A stretch of DNA of 64,000 bases from Glandiceps talaboti (Eukaryota > Hemichordata > Enteropneusta > Spengelidae), in assembly GCF_964340395.1 (NCBI RefSeq), contig NC_135554.1, positions 2,130,501-2,194,500 of the forward strand. The letters run 5' to 3'. Of the stretch, positions 14,401 to 24,000 are shown piece by piece; within the stretch, counting starts at the first letter, position 1, and each line of letters starts with the position of its first letter. The notes beneath the pieces were generated by a model that searched no databases, had not been told where the DNA came from, and saw only the letters and a list, made by a program, of their open reading frames with translations. Both the position numbers and the translations under genes were made by a program.

Positions 14401-16662
14401 TATGTGTATATCAGTTGATATGTTACTATCAGACTGGGTTTATTAGTATGTGTATATCAGTTGATATGTTACTATCAGACTGGGTTTATTAGTATGTGTA
14501 TATCAGTTGATATGTTACTGTCAGACTGGGTTTATTAGTATGTGTATATCAGTTGATATGTTACTATCAGACTGGGTTTATTAGTATGTGTATATCAGGT
14601 GATATGTTACTGTCAGACTGGGTTTATTAGTATGTGTATATCAGGTGATATGTTACTGTCAGACTGGGTTTATTAGTATGTGTATATCAGTTGATATGTT
14701 ACTATCAGATTGGGTTTATTAGTATGTGTATATCAGTTGATATGTTACTATCAGACTGGGTTTATTAGTATGTGTATATCAGTTGATATGTTACTGTCAG
14801 ACTGGGTTTATTAGTATGTGTATATCAGTATATATGTTACTATGAGACTGGGTTTATTAGTATGTGTATATCAGTTGATATGTTACTATCAGACTGGGTT
14901 TATTAGTATGTGTATATCAGTATATATGTTACTATGAGACTGGGTTTATTAGTATGTGTATATCAGTATATATGTTACTATCAGACTGGGTTTATTAGTA
15001 TGTGTATATCAGTTGATATGTTACTATCAGACTGGGTTTATTAGTATGTGTATATCAGTTGATATGTTACTATCAGACTGGGTTTATTAGTATGTGTATA
15101 TCAGTTGATATGTTACTATCAGACTGGGTTTATTAGTATGTGTATATCAGTTGATATGTTACTGTCAGACTGGGTTTATTAGTATGTGTATATCAGTTGA
15201 TATGTTACTGTCAGACTGGGTTTATTAGTATGTGTATATCAGTTGATATGTTACTATCAGACTGGGTTTATTAGTATGTGTATATCAGTTGATATGTTAC
15301 TATCAGACTGGGTTTATTAGTATGTGTATATCAGTTGATATGTTACTGTCAGACTGGGTTTATTAGTATGTGTATATCAGTTGATATGTTACTATCAGAC
15401 TGGGTTTATTAGTATGTGTATATCAGTTGATATGTTACTATCAGACTGGGTTTATTAGTATGTGTATATCAGTTGATATGTTACTATCAGACTGGGTTTA
15501 TTAGTATGTGTATATCAGTTGATATGTTACTATCAGACTGGGTTTATTAGTATGTGTATATCAGTTGATATGTTACTGTCAGACTGGGTTTATTAGTATG
15601 TGTATATCAGTTGATATGTTACAGTCAGACTGGGTTTATTAGTATGTGTATATCAGTTGATATGTTACTATCAGACTGGGTTTATTAGTATGTGTATATC
15701 AGTTGATATGTTACTATCAGACTGGGTTTATTAGTATGTGTATATCAGTTGATATGTTACTATCAGACTGGGTTTATTAGTATGTGTATATCAGTTGATA
15801 TGTTACTATCAGACTGGGTTTATTAGTATGTGTATATCAGTTGATATGTTACTGTCAGACTGGGTTTATTAGTATGTTTATATCAGTTGATATAGTACTG
15901 TTAGACTGGGTTTATTAGTATGTGTATATCAGTTGATATGTTACTATCAGACTGGGTTTATTAGTATGTGTATATCAGTTGATATGTTACTATCAGACTG
16001 GGTTTATTAGTATGTGTATATCAGTTGATATGTTACTATCAGACTGGGTTTATTAGTATGTGTATATCAGTTGATATGTTACTATCAGACTGGGTTTATT
16101 AGTATGTGTATATCAGTTGATATGTTACTGTCAGACTGGGTTTATTAGTATGTGTATATCAGTATATATGTTACTATCAGACTGGGTTTATTAGTATGTG
16201 TATATCAGTTGATATAGTACTGTTAGACTGGGTTTATTAGTATGTGTATATCAGTTGATATGTTACTATCAGACTGGGTTTATTAGTATGTGTATATCAG
16301 TTGATATGTTACTATCAGACTAGTGGGTTTATTAGTATGTGTATATCAGTTGATATGTTACTGTCAGACTGGGTTTATTAGTATGTGTATATCAGTTGAT
16401 ATAGTACTGTTAGACTGGGTTTATTAGTATGTGTATATCAGTTGATATGTTACTGTTAGACTGGGTTTATTAGTATGTGTATATCAGTTGATATGTTACT
16501 ATCAGACTGGGTTTATTAGTATGTGTATATCAGTTGATATGTTACTATCAGACTGGGTTTATTAGTATGTGTATATCAGTTGATATGTTACTATCAGACT
16601 GGGTTTATTAGTATGTGTATATCAGTTGATATGTTACTGTCAGACTGGGTTTATTAGTAGTG
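8495..16662. repeat. 46-bp minisatellite / satellite array, ~177 copies
   Basis: The unit is 46 bp, e.g. 'ctgggtttattagtatgtgt' followed by 'atatcagttgatatgttact' and a short remainder. Measured spacing is 8531 to 8577. Two main unit types differ at 'agttgatatg' versus 'agtatatatg' and at 'actgtcag' versus 'actatcag'. In the left ~2.8 kb the types alternate in a recurring order (higher-order repeat). The right part is nearly all the first type, with scattered variants such as 'gatatagtactgttag' and a 3-bp insertion form 'gactagtggg'. A partial unit occurs near 13296 and 13880. There is no gene and there are no spacers. Confidence 0.97.
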
Positions 16663-17010
16663 GGTGAAAAAAATGTGATTTTTGGTCAAAAGACTTAAAC
16701 TCCAAAACTACTGAGCAGATTGGCCTGAAATTTGGTGGGCACGTTCTGTAGGGGGTGTAAATTTAGATTTGTTCATCACATGATGATCCCATCAGTGATA
16801 TGCAAATTAGGGTTAAAAATGTGTCTTTTTAGTCAAGTCTATAATTCCAAAAGTGCTTGGTTGATTTGACTGAAATTTCAACAGGGATGTTTCTGGGGAT
16901 GTACAGATCAGGTGGTATTAATTACATGATGATCCCTTTAGAAATATGCACATTTGGGCTAAAAAAACTATGATTTTTTAGTTGAAATGCCAGTCAGGCA
17001 AAGAGTATAC
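16663..17010 (+). mobile_element. Family B element remnant at the array's right edge
   Basis: The text 'gtgatttttggtcaaaa', 'actactgagcagattggcc' and 'gtgatatgcaaattagggtt' matches the body of family B (compare 4790-5360). The 46-bp array joins it abruptly at ~16662. Confidence 0.65.
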
Positions 17011-17185
17011 AGAAATTGTTTTATTGATCTAATTAAACCATGAGAATTGTTATGGGGTACTTAACGTAATGTAACAATTGTGTGTGAATGGTACTGAAAT
17101 TAATCTCTCCTTGTGGTTGTTTGGAAACCTTGCCTACCTAACTTGAACACTGAACTACACTTTGGTTCCAGGTAAAATGCCTATG

Positions 17186-17218
<33 letters not shown>

Positions 17219-17903
17219 TGTAGATGATGCAAATGATTTTGGTATTGAGCTTTATGGTAGTTCGTAAAACAGTGAGAGGAAACAGTATTTAAAACTTTAT
17301 TTGAAATATACAGAAAATAATATTAGAAATCCGGAAAATCGCGAGTACAAAATTGATTATTTGTCCTTTACCCTGTAAACATAATTACGATGCTTGAAAT
17401 GCTGACAAATATGAGTTATTGAAGAAGTTATGAAATAAGGAACTTCCAAGCATACTAATCAGAGCTAGAGAGAGTTGTAGGTAAGATACTGTACAGTGAA
17501 TCGCGACACTTATTATGCAATCAAGATTCACATAGTGCCAAACATGTGAAATAACCAAGTCATGTCTTGTTCATAGCTCACCAAAAAAAAAAAAATTGGA
17601 CTAAAAACAGTTAACAATCTAATAGCAAACACATAATTATTTGCCAAAGAATCAAGCGACTGATGACATATACTAAAATACTGGTATTATATACTAAAAT
17701 TCCTAGCTGTATATTGCCTATATCTATCCTTAAGTAAATATACACTTGGTCACTGGAATTTAAATTTTTGTTTCTATATTATAACCCAAACCAGGGCTCT
17801 ACAATACTTAGTAATATTGATGGGTAGACCTGCATTCCCAACCATTTACTGGAACATCAACTTCCAAAGGACATGCAGTGTTTGGTATGCCATAGTGTAT
17901 GTA
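17011..17903. other. No gene recognised
   Basis: AT-rich DNA with a short (CTGT)n run at about 17188-17217 and a poly-A run near 17583. No coding features are seen. Confidence 0.5.
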
Positions 17904-18636
17904 AAGGCCCGGTTACACGATGCAACTCGACTAGCAACGCACCGTGCAATTCGTCGCATGCGACGAATTGCATCGTGTAACCGCCTCGTCGCAGTTGCAT
18001 GCGACGTTGCAAGGTGCGTCGCAAGGAAACCGACATGTCGGTTTCCTTGCGACGCGTCGCAAGTTGCTTCTCGAGTTGCTTCGTGAGTTGCACCGTGTAA
18101 CCACTTCGTCGCGTCGCAAGCAATAACCTTTGACATATACCTACGTGTCAAATGACGTTCAATGTTATGGCCGCCATGTTTTTAGTATAAATATTCTATT
18201 TCAGCAAGTATTTTTTATATAATTTCGATTTATCACCACGATTACCACTTATAAATAGTATACAATGTCTATGAATGCTTGATTTCCGCTGAATATCATT
18301 TTATTTCCAACTTGAATGCAAGTAGCGACATCGGAAAGATCAACATCGCCCTAAACGAACTTCGAATTGAATAGAGTTTTACTATCAATACCTCAACAAG
18401 TTTTCAGTCATTTTATTCGTAAATATTAGCAATTTCATAGCATTTTTGCCAAATTCCTGCCGCAAGAAGACTTGACCTCGATGACCTGTAACTTTTATAT
18501 ATTTACGCATGTGCAACAGTTAGCTCTTGCGACTCACCATGCAACTAGTTGCATCGTGTACGCGCTCCCGTCGCAGTTGCAAGCCTCATCGCATGCGACG
18601 AATTGCTTCATGAGTTGCATCGTGTAACTGGGCCTT
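17904..18636. mobile_element. Palindrome-rich MITE with ~25-bp TIRs
   Basis: The left terminus 'aaggcccggttacacgatgc' (from 17904) is repeated inverted at 18612-18636 with one difference. TA flanks both sides (17902-17903 and 18637-18638), which would fit a TA target site. The terminal ~200 bp at the left and ~100 bp at the right are packed with variants of 'gttgcatcgtgtaac' and 'cgtcgca' in both orientations. This gives perfect palindromes of 28 bp (17945-17972) and 40 bp (18016-18055). The middle is AT-rich and carries no protein. Confidence 0.8.
18016..18055. repeat. Perfect 40-bp palindrome
   Basis: Centred at 18035/18036; every base from 18016 pairs with its partner up to 18055. It lies inside the MITE at 17904-18636. 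Confidence 0.95.
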
Positions 18637-18658
18637 TACTCCCCAACACAGGTATTTC

Positions 18659-18673
18659 AACACTAGAGGGCGC
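18659..18673 (+). promoter_or_regulatory. CTCF-like motif
   Basis: 'cactagagggcgc' fits the conserved CTCF core (CCASNAGRKGGCRS) with at most one mismatch at the first base. Occupancy cannot be told from sequence. Confidence 0.35.
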
Positions 18674-18699
18674 TATATTCTCCACTTTCGGTTTGCATT

Positions 18700-20205
18700 G
18701 TACAATGAGCAAATAAATAGTATGACATACACACGATTCATTTGTAGAGTATATGAATTCATGCAATAAATAGTATATGACACACACACACGATTCATTT
18801 GTAGAGTATATGAATTCATGCAATAAATAGTACATGACATACACACGATTCATTTGTAGAGTGTATGAATTCATGCAATAAATAGTACATGACATACACA
18901 CGATTCATTTGTAGAGTATATGAATTCAAGCAATAAATAGTACATGACACACACACGATTCATTTGTAGAGTGTATGAATTCATGCAATAAATAGTACAT
19001 GACATACACACGATTCATTTGTAGAGTGTATGAATTCAAGCAATAAATAGTATGACGCACACACGATTCATTTGTAGAGTATATGAATTCAAGCAATAAA
19101 TAGTACATGACACACACACATTTCATTTGTAGAGTATATGAATTCAAGCAATAAATAGTACATGACACACACACACACGATTCATTTGTAGAGTATATGA
19201 ATTCAAGCAATAAATAGTACATGACACACACACATTTCATTTGTAGAGTATATGAATTCAAGCAATAAATAGTACATGACACACACACACACACACACAT
19301 TTCATTTGTAGAGTATATGAATTCAAGCAATAAATAGTACATGACACACACAGTTTCATTTGTAGAGTATATGAATTCAAGCAATAAATAGTACATGACA
19401 CACACGATTCATTTGTAGAGTATATGAATTCAAGCAATAAATGGTACATGACACACACACTGTTTCATTTGTAGAGTATATGAATTTAAGCAATAAATAG
19501 TACATGACACACACACACACACACACACACGATTCATTTGTAGTGTATGAATTCAAGCAATAAATGGTACATGACACACACGATTCATTTGTAGAGTATA
19601 TGAATTCAAGCAATAAATAGTACTTGACACAAACGATTCATTTGTAGAGTATATGAATTCAAGCAATAAATAGTACATGACACACACATTTCATTTGTAG
19701 TGTATGAATTCAAGCAATGAATAGTACATGACACACACACGATTCATTTGTAGAGTATATGAATTCAAGCAATAAATAGTACATGACATACACACATTTC
19801 ATTTGTAGTGTATGAATTCAAGCAATAAATAGTACATGACACACACACACATTTGTAGAGTGTATGAATTCAAGCAATAAATAGTACATGACACACACAC
19901 ACACATCGTTTCATTTGTAGAGTGTATGAATTCATGCAATAAATAGTACATGACACACACACACACACATCGTTTCATTTGTAGAGTATATGAATTCAAG
20001 CAATAAATAGTACATGACACACACACACACACATCGTTTCATTTGTAGAGTATATGAATTCAAGCAATAAATAGTACATGACACACACACACATCGTTTC
20101 ATTTGTAGAGTGTATGAATTCAAGCAATAAATAGTACACGACACACACACACACACACACATCGTTTCATTTGTAGAGTGTATGAATTCCAGAGTACAAT
20201 ACATG
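18700..20205. repeat. ~59-bp minisatellite with an embedded CA microsatellite
   Basis: About 25 units. Each has 'gattcatttgtagagtata', 'tgaattcaagcaataaatag' and 'tacatgacacacac', where the CA run ranges from 2 to over 10 repeats between units. A 4-bp deletion form ('tttgtagtgtatg') occurs in several units. Minus-strand open frames reading YYLLLEFIYSTNE are by-products. Confidence 0.96.
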
Positions 20206-20237
20206 ACACAAATAGTTGGTCAATGATGACACGTGTA

Positions 20238-20243
20238 TTTATT
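20238..20243 (-). terminator. BTF3: Candidate poly-A signal of BTF3
   Basis: AATAAA on the minus strand (TTTATT as given), 357 bp downstream of the BTF3 stop. It would place cleavage near 20210-20225, right where the 59-bp minisatellite ends. This is inferred from position only. Confidence 0.5.
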
Positions 20244-20599
20244 AGACATTTGTAATGGAGGACAATACATACATGACTTGAAGTGCATTGACTGTACATG
20301 TATTACAAAATACACAACTTGCCATTCAGGTCAGGCATATTTCATTTCCAACTTGACAATACTTGGTACAAGATAATTCCAACAGGAAGGCTATGCAAAA
20401 CAAGACAACAATGTTGTATATTCAATGTCCATGATTCCTTTTTGAAATGACCACCACTTTATGACAATCTTACACTTTGACAACATTGGCACCGTGTTTA
20501 TCACTATACAAAATAGCAAAAGAAAAAAAGGTTCTGTGAAATAAGTTTACCACACCCAGCTTGACATTTTGTTTGTACCCCCCACCCCTCTTTACGGTC

Positions 20600-20643
20600 T
20601 CATGCCTCTTCTTTTGATGGTGCATCAAAGTTGTCAACCAAAT
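20600..20643 (-). CDS. BTF3: BTF3 coding exon 4 (terminal)
   Basis: 44 bp after acceptor TTGCAG. It completes Asp and reads [13 protein letters not shown] then TGA at 20602-20600, matching the conserved BTF3 C-terminus. The 3' UTR extends towards ~20210. Confidence 0.93.
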
Positions 20644-20978
20644 CTGCAATGAAACAAAGATGTTAATTAGTGACATGTTTGATTTTCAACAATTTAGTTC
20701 ACCCTTTAGTACATTTTACAAATAAATTCATATATAAATATTTTTTAAATGCAAGGCCATTAGAAAATATGACAAAAATTAACAGCCTTCAAAGAGAAGT
20801 TAAAGACATATCTATTCTGCCAAGAGCATTCTAACTACATGTATGCAGTGCCTCTGAACTCTAAATCATAAAGGAAAATTACATTTTCTAAATTTATATA
20901 ATATTGATTGAATATAACATAGTGAAATATGTATCTATGTGCACATGGTACTGTGAATATGCAGGTGTGAGTATGTCT

Positions 20979-21031
<53 letters not shown>

Positions 21032-24000
21032 CGCGCGTGTCATCTTACTCACCTGGCACTTCCTCGTCATCTTCATCTATTTCTTCTGCAATGTGTGCAC
21101 TCTGCCCCGACTCTTGTACTGGTAATTTCTCAGCTAACTTTCGAATGTTGGCCAAACTCTCTGTTCCCTGAGGGAAGGCCAAAACATTGAATAAAGAAAT
21201 TTAAATGAATATCCACTTGTCTAACAAGGGACATTCAGTCATTTCACCATGTAGAAATAACTAGCTGACAACTGATATTGTCATTACAATATTTATTTAT
21301 CAACATGTAGAAATAACTAGCTGACAACTGATATTGTCATTACAATATTTATTTATCAACATGTAGAAATAACTAGCTGACAACTGATATTGTCATTACA
21401 ATATTTATTTATCAACATGTAGAAATAACTAGCTGACAACTGATATTGTTATTTAAGGCCAGAAAAAATAAAAAAGCTGTTCAACCTACCCAAATTTCTG
21501 GCATTTCAATTCCATATTCAAGCATTGTAAAACTTTAAATTAAGTCTATGGTTTGATATTTTATGTCTCAAAATGGCCTCCTACATTGTCTTACTTAAAA
21601 AAACAAAATTTTTGGAGGTGTCTCCTTCCATCACAGTACCAATCACAGTGATAATTGTCTTTTTTCCCAAAGAAAGATGGAAGGTGGCTGGCTAAGTACG
21701 TACCTCCATGGTATAGATTAGAGCTCATCTCTAAGACATCTCCTTATAAATGCATGTGAAATCCACATCCTTTGTAGAGTAATCTAGTTTGGACTCTTAT
21801 AATTGTAGTTAGTTATCACTGTTATTTTAATGTATCATTGTACCATATAATTTAATATCTCCACTATCTCCAATGTTTGAGTTTCATTTGGTGGGGCTTA
21901 ACATTTTTTGAGAGGAAAGGGTCAGAGGAGCTACAAAATTTGTTTGACTGTAAATTGTGTGTACATTTTCTAACTACAACTGATGGAAATCGATTGCCAC
22001 ACAGACAAATTGCAAGAGATGAAATCAAAATGAGTGAATAAATATTATATAAACTCAACTTGAAATGTTTTGCCATCATGAATGATATATGGTTTGTTTT
22101 TACATCCTTGTCAAGCATTGGTAAAAAAAAGTTGACCTACATGTACCTACCCAATATGATGGGTTTGGTTGCCCATTGAATTGCTTTTTAATTTTTTCTG
22201 GCCCAAGATATTCATTTATTTATCAATCATATCTATATTACAAGGAAAACTACTGAAGGGAAAAACAAAGTCAAGTGACATGCAAATGTTGTCATGGCAC
22301 CTGTCAGACAGCTGGCTATGGATGGATGGAACCTATTGTAAAAGCCTCCCACCCACCCCTTGGGTAAAAAACTGTACTGAATTATAACCTGTACTTCACA
22401 CTGACAACCTACTACCCAGGTCTGTATCTCCAATTTACTAGTAGACTTGCAACCAGTAGTTATACAATTTCACAGCATGTACTCTAACATTACAGCAGTT
22501 GTGTAAAACATTGTAATGAACTCTAGGCAAACTATATGATCCAGTTATAAATACAGACCACAGCTAACTAACTAACGCCATGGATGAAACCAAGTCCAAG
22601 TTGATTGTACTTACCAGTTGATTAAGAATACCTGGCAGCATATCTGCTATCTGTTTATTCTCTGCTAGTCCACTGATTGCAAACGTATTTGCAGCTAGGG
22701 AAGCTTGAACCTTAGGATTTGTAAAGTGTATCACCGACCCATCCTCTTTTATCATATTTACCTGTAATGATATTGTACAATTAATCAACATACTTTTATA
22801 CAATCAAAACTTGTAATCCACTACATAGATGTAGTAAAGTCATTCACTACAACTAATGTGTGTACAACCTTGTCTGTATAATTAAAATATATTTCAATAC
22901 ACTTGGATATTTGGTCAGCTCTAAATGATTAAAGATTATCAGTATTAACAGTTCGTTATATGTCTGCTTTCACACATGCTTTGTGAGATGATGGACTAGG
23001 TTTAACATTCCATTGAAACAATGGACCTTACCTGTCAAAAGATTGGACATTTCCTATCTCCGACATTAATATTATGGAGCCTTCAAGACCCAAGAAATGT
23101 TAAGAGGTACCCCAATCCCTCAAATTCAGCAAAAGTAGAAAAAACATATATGCAGAAAAGCACAGAAACAGAAGAAACAAGTCATTGAGAATGACATAGT
23201 CCCCGCTAATTGGGTTTTAAGGAATTATCACTACTCTGATCACGGAACAACATTTGTGAACCTAAAACAAACAGACTTAGATATGTTGTGTGTGCTTGTT
23301 GGACGTGGAATATGCCTCCAACAATAAAGGATTGGTTGGGTATGGGGGATCATATCACGATGAAAATGTTGTCTGAGTTATGGCTTTGGACATGGAAAAT
23401 TCACAAACAAAATGGCTGCCAGGCAGCCATATTGGATCGTATCACGACGAAAATGGATATGCACATGTATGTCATAGAACACTGTCCTAATACCAACTTT
23501 AAATGAGATCTGTTCAAGCATGTCTGAGTTATGGCGCCCACCAGTACCCAGTATACCGAGACGCCAAAGTTCATTCACCTATCTTGCCGTAAAACCGTTC
23601 AAACGCAGCAAATTGCTGCAAAATTTGCTGCCATAACTAGTTCCACACATGCGTATTAGCATTGTTTATATAGCCTGCCATTTTGAATGTATGATAGTGA
23701 ACGGCATCTAGAGCTACGATCCAAATGACGAGCGATCGTAATTTTACGTGCGTTTTTCGCCCACAAGATCAAATTTAAACATGGCGGATATAATTAACGG
23801 CTCTCATAACATGGTCTACGATATAAATTATGTCACTGTCTCTGGATATTTTGACTGATTTTGACTCGAAATACATCATTGAATACAAGTATTTAGCTGT
23901 GGGAACACATTGTACTTGTGTGTAAGCATCAAATTCCCACTAAGTCCGTATGAGATGCCTTCGGCAGTTTACAGTTGAATTTTTTTGAATGTCGGCAAAT

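Noticed and set aside
8495-16662. Possible CRISPR array
   Set aside because: Units are directly adjacent 46-bp tandem repeats without unique spacers, and the genome is eukaryotic.
18608-20204. Repetitive minus-strand proteins (YYLLLEFIYSTNE)
   Set aside because: They follow the 59-bp minisatellite in shifting frames as the CA length varies, so no stable reading frame exists.
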